This document shows, piece by piece, positions 1 through 10,860 of a DNA stretch of 64,000 bases. The DNA is from Rhabdophis nuchalis (Eukaryota > Chordata > Lepidosauria > Squamata > Natricidae): the NCBI GenBank assembly GCA_039707465.1, contig CM077648.1, positions 14,711,119 through 14,775,118 of the forward strand. The letters are read 5' to 3'. How positions within the stretch are numbered: position 1 is the stretch's first letter; every line of letters starts with the position of its first letter. The notes under the pieces are model-generated. The model saw only the letters and a program-made list of their open reading frames with translations. It ran no database searches and was not told the DNA's origin. The translations under genes were made by a program, and so were the position numbers.

Positions 1-40
1 ATATCAGTTTAGCCAAACCGCACCAAACCAGGAGCAATCC

Positions 41-42
41 AC

Positions 43-86
<44 letters not shown>

Positions 87-88
87 TA
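41..88. repeat. (CT)n/(CA)n microsatellite
   Basis: A run of CT dinucleotides passes directly into CA dinucleotides. The short open frame over it on the minus strand is a low-complexity artefact. Confidence 0.95.
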
Positions 89-477
89 CACAAGAAAGCA
101 ATTAAATAACATGTGGTACCTACGACGCATTCAAGAAACATTGTCTCTAGCTCTGATCCTGACCAATTGACAGGAATATCTCCAATAATAAACAGAAGAA
201 ATGTCAAGGTTTACCCTGGAAAGTTAAGGAAGATGATTTTGTTAGCCAAGACAGAAGCAATGATGGAGAGGCAGTATGATGGTTTGTTGCAAGGGTGTAA
301 GCATGTTTGCTTTCGAGTGCTCCAGAGGGTCCCATAAAATAAACACAACCAGCGGGAACTGGGTGTGAATGTTTGGAGGAGGAGCAAGAAATGAAGAGCC
401 TGCGTACGTTGCTGGAATGACAAAGAGGAAACAGCAAGAATTGTTCCATTAAAAAAAAATGCATACCGGTTATTTTA
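89..477. other. Unassigned stretch
   Basis: No repeat family or gene was recognised. Short open frames on both strands show no domain and no splice context that I trust. Confidence 0.5.
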
Positions 478-1018
478 ATAAAACACTGTTTTGTTGTTTT
501 TATAATTTGGGAATTGGGTCAATTATTAACCAGTTACATGAACTACAAAACGCAATTAATTTGATTTTGGATTAGAATAACCTGTAGTAATCCTAGCCAC
601 TGTAGCTTTTAAAAATATGTTTTAGGGCTTGATGCAAAATTTGAATATAATTAACTAAGATTTGTTCAGTAAACCATAATTTTAAAAAGTGTAAACCCAC
701 TATGTTTACCAAAAACATATTTTACCTTCTTTGGGAATTAGCCTTTGTTTTATTAACACACTAGTTTGTTCTTTCATAATTTGGAATTGCCTCCAGTATT
801 AACCAAGTAGTTACCTGCATTACAAAAGCCAATTAATTTGGTTTTGGATTAGGATAACCTTTAGTCCTACCCACTGTTACTTTTTAAAAATATATTTTAG
901 GGCTTGATGCAAAGTAATTATGATTTGTTCAATAAACCATAATTTTAAAAAGTAGAAACCCACTATGTTTCTCAAAAAATGTATCTTTCCTCCTTTAGGA
1001 ATTAGCCGTTGTTTGGGG
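478..1018. repeat. Diverged tandem duplication, about 272-bp unit
   Basis: Two AT-rich units follow one another. Shared landmarks recur about 270-273 bp apart: GGGCTTGATGCAAA at 627 and 900, ACCATAATTTTAAAA at 673 and 943, and a TAATTTG..GGAATTG motif near 505 and 777. The copies differ by many substitutions and small indels, so the duplication is old. No coding potential is evident. Confidence 0.75.
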
Positions 1019-1072
1019 AGGTGGATTAGAAATATTGCAAATAAAGATATTATTATAAGGCCTTGATTGAAT

Positions 1073-1373
1073 TGAACGACCTACCCCCCGACCTTCGCAC
1101 TACCTCGGACCTCCGCCTCTTCCGCCAACGTCTTAAGACGTACTTATTCCAACAAGCCGGCCTAGGATAGCCCCCCGCGTCTGACTTTTAAATATAAATT
1201 ATAATTTGGTTACGGTTTTAATAACGGGTTTTAGCACGGGTGAATTAATTTAATATATTTTTAATTGATGTATATTGTATTTATGGTTTTATATAATGCC
1301 TGTGCGCCGCCCTGGGTCCTAACAAGGAGAAGGGCGGGGTATAAATTTAATAAAATAAAAAAAATAAAAAAAA
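1073..1373 (+). mobile_element. L2-like LINE, 3' fragment
   Basis: It begins inside the reverse-transcriptase C-terminus (a LPPDLRTTSDLRLFRQRLKTYLFQQAGLG-like stretch, broken). The 3' UTR carries the family signature CGCCCTGGGTCC..GGGCGGGGTATAAAT and an A-rich AATAAA tail. It is a 5'-truncated, dead copy. Confidence 0.75.
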
Positions 1374-1694
1374 TTGACACGGGACACACACCTGTTAGAA
1401 GCAATATTAATTATTAATAAATCGCCTTAGCGTCAGCAGGAAATTCAAAGTATGCCAATTATAGACCGCTAAGCCCTTAAGAACTAAAATAGTTTTTAAT
1501 AGACTATCCAATATACATTTACTTTTTTAAAATTTATGAAGGTTAAAACAGCACACTTGTGCTCTGTAGTTACAGGTAATCCCCAATTTATAGCCAGTTG
1601 CTTAGGAACCATTCAAAGTTACAACAGACCCCCCAAAAGGTACTTATGACTTGGATTGGATGTCCTGATGGTTGCCCTTCCTCCACCATATAGG
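1374..1694. other. Unassigned AT-rich stretch with a decayed interspersed repeat
   Basis: Around 1565-1665 there is a weak match to the cytosine-rich, 'cttacgacc'-type interspersed repeat seen more clearly at 11683-11925 and 21165-21515. The rest is unassigned. Confidence 0.4.
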
Positions 1695-2335
1695 CAGTTC
1701 TCGACTTAGCTATCTGCGGGATCGGATCCTGCCTCATACATCCTCACGGCCGATTCGCTCCCACAGAGAGGGACTTCTCCGGGTGCCGTCCACTAGACTT
1801 TGTCAGCGGGCGACACCCAGGGGAAGGGCTCTCTCTGTGGCAGGCCCAACCCTCTGGAACGACCTTCCCCCCGAAATTAGAACAACCACGGACCTCCGCT
1901 CCTTCCGTCAAAAATTAAAAACACACTTCTTTTGCTTGGCTGGCTTGGGATAACTTAACTGTTTTTAGGGGTTTTTAGGGGTTTGTTTTAGTTTTACATG
2001 GGATTTTAGCGCAGGGTTTAGTTTAATTCTTTTTTAATATTGTATTATCTGTAGTTTTATATGCATTTTTAATTTCCCTGTGCCCCGTCTCGAGTTCCTT
2101 CGGGGAGAGTGGCCGGCCTAGGATAGTCTCTCTGTCTCTGGGGTTTTATTGGGAATGCTTTTTTAGTTTAGCTTAGTTTTAATGGGGAATTTTAGCACAG
2201 GTACAGGTTTAATTTGTTTTTAAAGAAATGTCTGTATATATTTATTGTTTTTTATTCTTCCTGTGCACCGCCCCGAGTCCCTATGGGGAGAGGGAGTGGT
2301 TTACAAATATTAAATATTATTATTAAATATTAAAT
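1695..2335 (+). mobile_element. Composite L2-like LINE ends
   Basis: The frame 1672-1953 gives the L2-like RT C-terminal signature (YLRDRILPHTS, then RALSVAGPTLWNDLPPEI, then FRQKLKTHFFCLAGLG). Its 3' UTR ends near 2110. There a second 3' end of the same family starts abruptly (GGCCGGCCTAGGATAG) and runs to an ATT-rich tail near 2330. This suggests one copy inserted into, or recombined with, the tail of another. Confidence 0.75.
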
Positions 2336-2341
2336 ATTACA

Positions 2342-2654
2342 ACCGTCCATTTAATAACCGTTCTAAGCTATAACAGCAAGTGATTAGTAGTCCTGAATCA
2401 TATACACAGTCTATTACTCAAACATGGGCTTACAGTTTCTCAACTCACAATTCTCCTCGTTGATCAATAACTGACATACAGAGCAGCCATCATCCAAGGA
2501 TCAGCCTCTAACAGTGGTTCTGGCTCCTTATTATGGCTGATTGAGGAAATAGCCGCCAATAACATCTCACTGTAGCAGTTAAAGTTACAGATACAAAATT
2601 CCGATCATGGCTTATATATATTGCCAACCCAATACTAGGATTCCATTCCTAACA
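2342..2654 (-). mobile_element. Partial LTR, family TGTTAGGA
   Basis: Read on the minus strand it starts TGTTAGGAATGGAATCC and holds a GGCAATATATATAAGCC block. The same block order occurs in the LTRs at 36068-36550 and 51757-52723. The far end is not defined, because the adjacent L2 tail obscures it. Confidence 0.55.
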
Positions 2655-2791
2655 ATTGGCTTAACAACAGTGGGCAAAAAAAGGCCAGAAAATTGGGCAT
2701 GATTCACATAACAAGCACTTTGCTTAGAAATGAAAATTCCGGACCCACTTGTAGCTGTAAGTCAAGGACTACCAGCAGAGGTGGGCTTCAC

Positions 2792-3024
2792 CAGGGGTGG
2801 GTTTCAAAATTTTTGGAACATATTCTGTGGGTGTGGCCTGCTTTGTGGGAGTGGCTTGCTGGCCATGTGACCGGGTGGGAGTGGCTTGCCAGCCATGTGA
2901 CCGGGTGGGAGTGGCTTGCCAGCCATGTGACCGGGTGGGTGTGGCCAACTTGGAAAATGTGGTGAAACTCACTTAACGATGTCCTGCTTAGCAACCAAAA
3001 TTCATTCATTCTTTCTTTTTCTTC

Positions 3025-3079
<55 letters not shown>

Positions 3080-3350
3080 TATCTCTCTCTCCCACTTTCT
3101 TTTTTCTATTTTTCTTTCTCTCTTTTTCTTTTTATCTCTCTCTGTCTATCTCTCTCTTTATCTGTCTCTCTCTCCTCCCTTTACCCATCTGTCATTCTGT
3201 GTGTGTGTGTGTGTGTGTGTCTCTCTCTGATTCCCTCTCTCCCTCCCTCTCTCTCTGTGCCTCTCTCTGTTTGTCTCTTCCTCCCTCCCCCTCTGTCTCT
3301 CTCTGTATGTCAGTCTCAACCTCCCTCTCTGCCTCCCCTTCCCCCCCCCA
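2792..3350 (+). mobile_element. Degenerate hAT left part with pyrimidine tract
   Basis: It starts CAGGGGTGGGTTTCAAA and shares the body of the five hAT copies listed at 14658, 24694, 35026, 42302 and 51110 (GTGGTGAAACTCACTTAACGATG, then TTAGCAACCAAAATT). A 30-bp segment with GTGGCTTGCC is triplicated at 2851, 2881 and 2911. The interior continues into a CTTT/CT-rich tract, and no matching right terminus was found. Confidence 0.65.
3003..3349. repeat. Long pyrimidine-rich simple repeat
   Basis: (CTTT)n grades into (CT)n, interrupted by a (GT)n run at about 3199-3220. The strand asymmetry gives long spurious open frames on both strands. Confidence 0.9.
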
Positions 3351-3640
3351 AGCAGTGGAAAGCCTGGCACGCTGGCAGGGGAGCACCTGAGGCCGCGGCT
3401 ATCCAAGCACCGCGGAGGCTGTCCAGGCGCCGCATGCCCACCTACGTCCCAAAGCACAGCTCGGCGCCCTCTGTTGCTGCTGCTGCCCCTGAGCCCTGCG
3501 ACAGGCAGCTCCCGCCGTCTGAGCACATCGGGCAGGACAGCCGGCCATGTTTCCACCAGGTCCCTCTTTGGCTCCTCAGGTCTCCTCCTCTCTCCTCCCC
3601 ACCCCCGCCCGGAGGCAGTGGAGGGCCTGGCATGTCGGCT

Positions 3641-3860
3641 GGGGGGGCTCCGGCTGCCTCCCCCTGTATCGAGCGAGCGAGCGAACGGGCGGGGGGGAGC
3701 GCCCGGGGCTGCGGCTGCGCTGGAGCCGTCCGGGCACCGCACGGCCGCCTCCCTGGGCGTGCGGTGCCCAGACGGCTCCAGCGCAGCCAGAGCCCCGGGC
3801 GCTACCCCCGCCCGTTCGCTTGCTCGCGCGTTACAGAGGGAGGCAGCCAGAGCCCCCCCA
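3641..3860. repeat. GC-rich inverted repeat, about 103-bp arms
   Basis: The left arm (about 3641-3743) is nearly the reverse complement of the right arm (about 3758-3860). It pairs GCCCGGGGCTGCGGCTGCGC with GCGCAGCCAGAGCCCCGGGC and the flanking GGCTGCCTCCCCCTGTA with its complement. The loop is about 14 bp. The segment is CpG-rich and could form a strong hairpin. It derives from the same element as the minisatellite beside it. Confidence 0.8.
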
Positions 3861-4226
3861 AGCTCCCCACGCCCGTTCGCTTGCTCGCGCGTTACAGGGG
3901 GAGGCAGCCAGAGCCCCCCCAAGCTCCCCACGCCCGTTCGCTCGCTCGCGCGTTACAGGGGGAGGCAGCCAGAGCCCCCCCAAGCTCCCCCCACCCGTTC
4001 GCTTGCTCGCGCGTTACAGGGGGAGGCAGCCGGAGCCCCCCCAAGCTCCCCCTGCCCATTTGCTTGCTCGCGCGTTACAGGGGGAGGCAGCCAGAGCCCC
4101 CCCAAGCTCCCCCCACCAGTTTGCTCCCTCGCGCGTTACAGGGGGAGGCAGCCGGAGCCCCCCCAAGCTCCCCCCACCCGTTCGCTTGCTCGCGCGTTAC
4201 AGGGGGAGGCAGCCAGAGCCCCCCCA
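3780..4226. repeat. 61-bp GC-rich minisatellite, about 7 copies
   Basis: GAGGCAGCC recurs at 3840, 3901, 3962, 4023, 4084, 4145 and 4206, exactly 61 bp apart each time. Units hold GTTCGCTTGCTCGCGCGTTACA and AGCCCCCCCAAGCTCCCC. Because 61 is not a multiple of 3, the unit stays open in several frames and creates proline/arginine-rich open frames of up to 406 codons (3203-4423). These look like artefacts, not genes. Confidence 0.9.
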
Positions 4227-4334
4227 GCCGACATGCTGGGCCCTCCGCTGCCTGGGGGGAGGGAGAAGGAGAGAGGAAGAGCCGCACCCGAGGGGCCAAA
4301 GAGCCGCTTGCGAGCCGCGGTTTGCCGACCACTG
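4227..4334 (-). mobile_element. hAT terminus (CAGTGGTCGGCAAACC type)
   Basis: The right end TTTGCCGACCACTG is the complement of a hAT-type terminal sequence. The CCGACATGCTGGGCCCTCCG segment next to it recurs inverted at 3610-3640. The minisatellite and inverted repeat lie inside this element. Its other terminus was not identified. Confidence 0.55.
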
Positions 4335-4904
4335 CCCTAAACAAAAACAACCGCTTCGGTCCTCATCGAGCTCGGCGGTCGGCCGCCATTCTTCGCGCAT
4401 GCGCAGTCAAGAGCGCTGGCTAGGCGGTGGTGGGGAGGGGCGTGGACGTGCGCGGGGGACCTACTTACTTCCGGGGCCACCGGTCCAAACGGATCGCTCG
4501 GGATCGGTAAATTTGACGAAAGGGCTCGCGGGAGCCCGTGCGAACCCTTAGGAACCCACCCCTGGGCGTCACATACTGTAACAACCGTTTCGCCGGAACG
4601 ATGAACACACACGCATGTGTGTGGCATCTAAACACACAGCAATTTGCCTTCCGCACATGTGTGTGGTGCCAAACAGCATGGCAATTTGCTTGCACACACC
4701 TTCCACACATGCATGCATCATCAAAAACACAGTGATATAGGATGGGAGTGTGTCCAGGTGGGTGGGCAGCAGGTCACAACTACCGCTTCGCCCAAAACGA
4801 TCCGAATCGGTGTCAGACCTCCACTGAATACCAGTATTTAATACAAAATATATATATTTAAATTTTGCTGGAAAAGAATTAGCAAGGGCCATCACCTTGT
4901 AAAG
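4335..4904. other. CpG-rich, repeat-derived stretch
   Basis: Many CpGs, CGCATGCGC, and three copies of a CCG(C/T)TTCG motif near 4350, 4585 and 4785 suggest decayed hAT sequence. A promoter-type CpG island cannot be excluded, but no exon is visible beside it. Confidence 0.35.
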
Positions 4905-5185
4905 CAGAGGTCCCCAACCGCCAAGCTTGTTTGGAACTTGTGCCATATGAGCGGCTGGACAGTGCACACGCACTTGCAGCTTGACTGGTGCGAGCGGCAG
5001 ACTGGTGCGCACATACACATATCTCAATTTGCACAAGTGGTGGGCCAGCATGCATGCATGCAGCTTCGTCTGCTTGAGTGAGAACTGGCGCACAGCTCAA
5101 TTTGCACAAACAGCAGGCCGGTTACCCTCTCCTTTCGCCCCCTCTCCCAGTCAGGTGGCCAATCCGTAAAGGTTGGGGACTACTG
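4905..5185. mobile_element. Non-autonomous hAT (CAGAGGTCCCCAACC)
   Basis: The terminal inverted repeats are CAGAGGTCCCCAACC and GGTTGGGGACTACTG. Flanking octamers TTGTAAAG and ATCTAAAG agree at 6 of 8 positions, consistent with a decayed hAT target duplication. There is no transposase. Confidence 0.75.
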
Positions 5186-5238
5186 ATCTAAAGGGTTTGT
5201 GATGATTGTGCTACCTTTTTACTGAGACAGTAAATGGA

Positions 5239-5870
5239 GAAGACTCCTGCGAGTCCCTTGGACTGCAAAGCGATCAAACCTGTCAGTCTCAGAGAAGATC
5301 AACCCTGATTGCTCTTTAGAAGAGAAGATCCTGAAGAGGCCCCACAACCGTCATAAATACCTGCCAGTTGCCCTATGTTCAAATTTTGATCATGTGACCG
5401 TGGTGATGCTGCAACGGCGATGGAAGGTTATGGTTTTCCCAGTTGCATGTATGGCTATAAAGGTTGGACCATAAGGAAGGTTGAGCGCCAAAAAATGGAG
5501 CCCTTTGAACTCTGGTGCTCGAGAAGACTCCTGCAAGTCCATTGGATTGCAAGACGATCAAACTGGTCAGTCTTAGAGGAGATCAACCCTGACTGCTCTT
5601 TAGAAGGCCAGATCCTGAAGAGGAAACTCAAAGACTTTGGCCACCTAATGAGAAGGAAAGATTCACTGGAGAAGAGCCTCAAGCTGGGAAAGATGGAGGG
5701 CAAAAGAAGAAGAAGGGGACGACAGAGAATGAGGTGGCTGGATGGAGTCAATGAAGCAATTGGCATGAGCTTAAATGGACTCCAGAGGATGGTAGAGGCC
5801 TGGAGGAATGTTGTCCATGGGGTCCCGATGGGTCGGACACGACTTCGCAACTAACAACAACAACAACAAC
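5239..5870 (+). mobile_element. BovB/RTE LINE 3' end (two overlapping pieces)
   Basis: The frame 5420-5854 encodes the C-terminal tail typical of RTE/BovB reverse transcriptases: FELWCSRRLLQVHWIARRSN, then LKDFGHLMRRKDSLEKSL, GRQRMRWLDG and a terminal GRTRLRN. It ends at TAA followed by an (AAC)n tail. A shorter partial repeat of the same segment lies at about 5239-5340. It is 5'-truncated and lacks the endonuclease and catalytic RT motifs. Confidence 0.9.
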
Positions 5871-6659
5871 AACAAACTTGAAAACAAAATAAAACCTCTA
5901 AGCAGCAGATAGAATGTTTGGCATTAAATGCTTACATTGGGCAGGGCTAAAACCAATCCTCCCATATGTGTACCATTATGTAATTAGTGTGCTCCTAACA
6001 GCACTGTTATGAGGGGCCCTGGAAGAGAGATGAGATCAACCAAACGATCCTCCCATTCACGACACAATGTCTGCAAAGGAATGGGTTGAAGACCATGAAA
6101 TGCAAGCCCTATATACCATCCGCTTCTGTCAATGTGTAAACAGGCCTGGTTCTTGCTGAGAGATTTCTGCATCTATTGAACTGTTTAAAAATATATTTAT
6201 GGCTCGGTGTACAGAGCAATAATCTTGTTAAATATGTTTTCCAGAACTTAGAGATATAATCTGTTTACTCTGAAGATATTCCCGCTGTGTTCTGTTGAGC
6301 TTACTCCTTAAATATATACAAAGGAGATTGCAACGCATTTTTCTGCTTCCTGGGCATAAAGAAATTATGTTTTTGGACGATAATTCATGTAAAAATGCAA
6401 ACTTATTATAAATCATAGCTGTATTTTTTTTATAAGTAAAGGTAATGGGCTGGAAAAAGTATACAATAAAATCCTGGTTTTATTTGATCATAAATTAAGC
6501 ACTTCTGTTTTCAATATTAGCAACGTAGTATCTAAGCTATATTGTACTCTTCCTTTGTTTACTATCAGCAAATTTTACTTGGGCACTTATCCAAGAAAAA
6601 ATGCATGTAGTCCTTCACTCAACAAGCACAACTGAGCCCCAAATTTCCATTGTTAAATT
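5871..6659. other. Unassigned stretch
   Basis: No family recognised. A block near 6140-6225 (CCTGGTTCTTGC..GAGAGATTTCT..TTTAAAAATAT) recurs at about 7335-7405, so part of it is duplicated or repeated. Confidence 0.4.
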
Positions 6660-7130
6660 GTTGCAGGAAAAAGAGCACGAGACTTGGACTTCTCAAAATC
6701 AGGAAAAGTTTATTATGGCTGCCATGGTTCAGAAAGCTAGTCAAAGGCTAGCATGCAATATATTCTGAACTCCTGTCTAAAAGGATAATATCATATTTAT
6801 AGTTTAGTTTTATCATGGAGATTCTTACTCTTTCTCTGATTGGTTACATGATTGTCGTCAAAAAAGAAAACCATAAACACATCCTGTTATTTTCTAAGAT
6901 GAACTTCTAACCTTTGTGGTTAAGCCCTTTGTCTGCCTGTAAGGGGCCTTCCAATCTAACTCGACCTATTTACAAGCAGGTGTTTGCAGTTTGGCGCATC
7001 CTGTTGCAGCTCAGAAAATTCAGAAATATCGTTACAATGCAGAGCTAAATAGGGACCCCCCTGGGTCATCCAGTCCAACCCCACATCATTTCACTCTTAA
7101 CAACCAGGTCTCACTTTATGCCCTGCCTCA
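6660..7130 (-). mobile_element. Solo LTR-like element, family TGAGGCAGG
   Basis: It shares its whole length with 52028-52556. On the minus strand it starts TGAGGCAGGGCATAAAG, holds ACTATAAATATG as a possible TATA box, an AATAAA signal, and ends CCTGCAAC. Flanks AAATT and AAATA differ at one base, consistent with a 5-bp target duplication. No internal coding region is present. Confidence 0.6.
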
Positions 7131-7464
7131 AAATAAGACTGTTGTTAAGTGAATTTTGCCCTAGTTTAATGACCTGCCTTGCCCAATTTAATGACCTGTC
7201 TTCCCACAGTTGTTAAGTGGATCATTTGGTCATTAAGCAACTCTGGCTTCCCCAATGGCATTGCTTGTCAGAGGATCACAAAAGATGTACGTGGGGGAAG
7301 GAGGAGAGGACATGAAATGGAAGCACATGCAAATAGGCCTGGTTCTTGCAGAGAGATTTCTTATCTAATGCACTGTTTAAAAATATGTTTACAGGTCAGT
7401 GTACATAGCTGGCTGGGGAATTCTGGGAGTTGAAGTCCACACGTCCATGTTTGAAAAATACTAC
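7131..7464. other. Mixed repeat debris
   Basis: A decayed interspersed repeat (7131-7290) is followed by a duplicated block (7335-7405) and half of a type-A palindromic element (about 7409-7447, GGCTGGGGAATTCTGGGAGT). Confidence 0.45.
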
Positions 7465-7885
7465 CGTTGGAAGAAATATGCATCTGGTTCAGTTCCAAGC
7501 TGGGAGAAAGGCACTGGAAACATGGAGGCTGATTGGAAAGATGGTTTAATGATGAAGCAGAACCATTCTGATTCAGGTGCAGCTGACAACATGGAGTTGA
7601 GAATGAGGAGCTTTTATACCTTATCTTGGGCTTTGCACTTGAGCTTCCTGTTCCTGTGCAAGAACATGTATTTTATTGGCTGTTGAAGGCATCATAGATG
7701 GCTCTATAGGTTGTCTGAGCTAAGTTTGGCTGAAGCCTGGAAGGTGATGCAATGTACTTAGGAGATTGTGCAATGTGGTGAGCTCTGCTGCTAGATGGTA
7801 CTGGGCTAATCCTAGTATGTCCTGTGGGGGGGGTCATATCTCAATCCCAGCATCCTGGAGCTGGAGGTCATTTCTTTTTGTAGAT

Positions 7886-8766
7886 AAAAGGTAAAGGTAA
7901 AGGTACTTCTCGCGCTTATGTGCTAGTTGTGTCTGACTCTAGGGCCGTGATGGCGAACCTATGGCACGGGTGCCACTGGTGGCACGCAGAGCTATATGTC
8001 AGGGCACGCAAGGCATTGCCCTGTCAAGTGGCCAGCGCACATATATACACTGGCCAGCTGACTTCAGCCTTATTTTGAGGCCATTTTTTGCCCTCTGGAG
8101 GCTTCAGGTGGCCTCTGGAGTATAAAAAACCAGCCCTACAGGCAAACTGAAAATTTGGAAATGGACTTCCAGTTTGCTTGTAGGGCTGGTGTTTCATGCT
8201 CCGGAGGCTTCAGGGAAGCTCCTGAAGCCTCCGGAGGGCCTTCAGGGGGGTCGGGGAGGCTGTTTTCACCATTCCCAGGATCCTATGAAGCCTTTGGAGC
8301 CTGGGGAGGGCAAGAAAAAACACGGCAAAAATGGGGGGGGGAGCGCTGGTCGTGCACGCATGCACACCGGGGTCAGCAGCAAAGCATTATGCGTGTGGCA
8401 CGCCTGCGCACGACACCCCCCCCTGCGCTCCCCCCGCTTTTGGCACATGAGCCAAAAAAGGTTTGCCATCGCTGCTCTAGGGGGCAATGCTCATCTCTGT
8501 TTCAAAGCCGAAGAGCTAGCGCTGTCCCAAGACGTCTCTGTGGTCATGTGGACGGCATGAGTAAACACCAAAGGCGCACAGAACACTGTTTCCTTCCAAC
8601 CAAAGTTGGTTCCTATTTTTCTATTTGCATTTTTACGTGCTTTCGAACTGCTAGGTTGGCAGAAGCTGGGACAAGTAACGGGAGCTCACTCTGTTACGCG
8701 GCGCTAGGGATTCAAACCGCCAAACTGCCGACCTTTCTGATTGACAAGCTCAGCGTCTTAGCCACC
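7886..8766 (-). mobile_element. tRNA-derived SINE split by a hAT
   Basis: On the minus strand the tRNA-like head carries the A/B-box region (a GTTTGAATCCC-type B box) near 8700-8766. The 3' part contains AGTTCGAAAGCACG and CTCTTCGGCTTTGAAAC-like blocks. The element is cut at 7944/8475 by a hAT; joining the flanks restores the SINE seen elsewhere (20752-21100). Confidence 0.85.
7945..8474. mobile_element. Non-autonomous hAT (GTGATGGCGAACC) inside the SINE
   Basis: The left end is CCGTGATGGCGAACC and the right end GGTTTGCCATCGCTG. A perfect 8-bp duplication, CTCTAGGG, lies at 7937-7944 and 8475-8482. No transposase; the frames across it are artefacts. Confidence 0.9.
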
Positions 8767-9069
8767 GCTTTTTTGTTGGTAGCCTGGCTCAATGTTTCTC
8801 AATGGACACAAAATATCTGCTGGGGGCTATTAACAAAGGCCTCGGGGCTGCTTTCTGTTTCTCTATTTCCCCTTTAGGGAAATATAATATTCTGCCTTTT
8901 TAATATTTCCTAAAATGTTTCATTCTTCTGGGAGGGGATGGCTGCTAACTTTCTACACTACCTTAGAATTAAGATCCCTCCATTCTTCCTAACATTCTGA
9001 GAACTACTGAAGACAATTTGATTGGATCGATTATGATCATTATCTTTAATTTAATTTAATAAAAATGGA

Positions 9070-9675
9070 GGTAGTGACAGATTTTTTTTCCTGGGCTCCA
9101 AGTTCACCGCAGGCGGGGACTGCAGCCAAGAATTTAAAATATGCTTGCTCCTGGGGAGGAAAGCTATGACAAATCTAGACAGCATACTAAAAAGCAGAGA
9201 CATCACCCTGCCAACAAAAGTGCATCTAGTCAAGGCGATGGTTTTCCCAGTTGCAATGTAGGGCTATGAAAGTTGGACCACAAGGAAGACTGAGAGCCAA
9301 AGAATGGAGGCCTTTGAACTCTGGTGCTGGAGAAGACTCCTGCGAGTCCATTGGTTTGCAAGGCGATCAAACTGGTGAATCCTAGAGGAGATCAACTCTG
9401 ACTGCTCTTTAGAAGGCCAGATCCTGAAGAGGAAACTCAAATCCTTTGGCCACCTAACAAGGAGGAAGGATTCACTGGAGAAGAGCCTCATGCTGGGGAA
9501 GATTGAGGCCAAAGAAGAATGGGACGGCAGAGAAGGAGGTGGCTGGATGGAGTCACCAAAGCAGTAGGCGTGAGCTTCAATGGACTCCAGAGGATGGTAG
9601 AGGACAGGAAGGCCTGGAGGAACATTGTCCATGGGGTCACGATGGGTTGGACACGACTTCGCAACTAACAACAAC
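9070..9675 (+). mobile_element. BovB/RTE LINE 3' end
   Basis: It carries the same C-terminal block as 5420-5870 and extends further 5' (GACATCACCCTGCCAACAAA, then GGCGATGGTTTTCCCAGT). The frame is broken by stops and indels, and the copy ends ACACGACTTCGCAACTAAC plus an AAC tail. It is a 5'-truncated relic. Confidence 0.9.
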
Positions 9676-10743
9676 ATCTTTAATTTATTTTGTTTTGAAT
9701 TGCTTATATTGGCTTAATTGTTAATATGATTTTATTTGGGTTTTTTTTAAAAAAAAATTCACACAATGCTGCTTTGTTGGCATATCACACTAAGCCATAT
9801 TTAGGCTTTGCTTAGTACGATACGGGGAAAAAATAATTGTGGTTAACTCATGAATGATTCAATAAACCAAGGTTTAGTGCAGTGCCAGAACCTAGACACT
9901 GAGTCTGTTTGCTGTTACAAGATTTGAAAAATGAAGATGATTTAAAAGGGAGTCCTCTTTTCCAGACAATCCCCGCAATCAAATAGCGAGACAAGCAAAG
10001 TACTATCCTCTCGAAGCAGGCTGCTGAATAATTTGTGCACAGATAGAAATCCTTTTCATCTCCCATCAAAATTCAAAACAATTAAATGTCCCTCACACAG
10101 ACAGCAGCTTCGGAGCTACAGGGGGATTTATATTTTAAGATAATTTGCTTCCATCCAATCCCTTCCCTTCCCATCCAGACCATTTTCACTGACGGGTTCC
10201 CTTTAAAAATAATAACAATACCTGGGGTGAGTTTAGCGAGCGTATAGAGTTGGTTGACCGTTTCAGTCCACAGCACATTTGCAGGCTTGCCAGTTTAAAA
10301 TAGGGCAGAATGAATAATTTATGAAGTCATACCTATGAATTATACCGAGACAGGTGTCACTGAATGATAAGTGAAATCACGGCTACGTATTTGTTTAAGG
10401 TTGCATTTATAATTGTAATTTTTCCCCCTTCCGCATGGAAGGAAAACAGCCAATTCCACCGTTCTTAATGTTGTTTTTTTAATGCCCGCATTCTTATTTA
10501 TTTATGTTTAAAAATAGATTTGCAAAGCTACCGCATACGGGACCATGCCACAAGGGCAGAAGAGATCGGGGGTAATAATAATTAAGGTGAGTCTTATCAT
10601 TCGGCTTACGGTAAATCGATTGATCAAAAGATGCCTACTCCAAGACATACATATTGATTCTGCATTTTGTAAACATAGCAATTGTTCTTCCCTTGCAATG
10701 TACTGAGAACAGCCAAAAAAAAAAAATTCCACTTCCTGACTAC
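9676..10743. other. Repeat-poor stretch
   Basis: No repeat family recognised across about 1 kb, in a window where repeats are otherwise dense. No convincing exon. It may be unique sequence, possibly with conserved non-coding elements, but that needs alignment. Confidence 0.4.
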
Positions 10744-10860
10744 CTTAATAGAGCCAGTCCTTGAGTTACGACTGCAATTGAGGCCAAAATTTCTTTTGAT
10801 ACGTAAAACAGTTAAGTGAATTTTGCCCATTTTATGACCTTTCTTGCCACAGTTGTTAAG

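Larger units (their letters stand above)
7465..8957 (+). mobile_element. LTR-like repeat carrying nested insertions
   Basis: Its two halves (about 7465-7885 and 8767-8957) align in order with 16987-17401: GTTGGAAGAAAT at the start, TTCCTGTTCCTGTG, then AAATATAATATTCTGCC, and a CTTTCTACA end. ACTACC flanks both sides. A SINE interrupts the middle. Class is inferred only from the short direct repeats and TATA/AATAAA-like motifs. Confidence 0.45.

Noticed and set aside
3979..4140. Possible CRISPR-like array at the regularly spaced 61-bp units
   Set aside because: This is vertebrate DNA, units are contiguous with no unique spacers, and they belong to a transposon.
3158..4551. Overlapping long frames (257, 406, 288 and 334 codons)
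   Set aside because: They are created by the 61-bp minisatellite and by CT/GT tracts on both strands; no domain, and both strands are equally open.
4360..4560. CpG-island promoter
   Set aside because: The CpGs are explained by hAT-derived GC-rich sequence, and no first exon or other promoter feature was found nearby. Not fully excluded.
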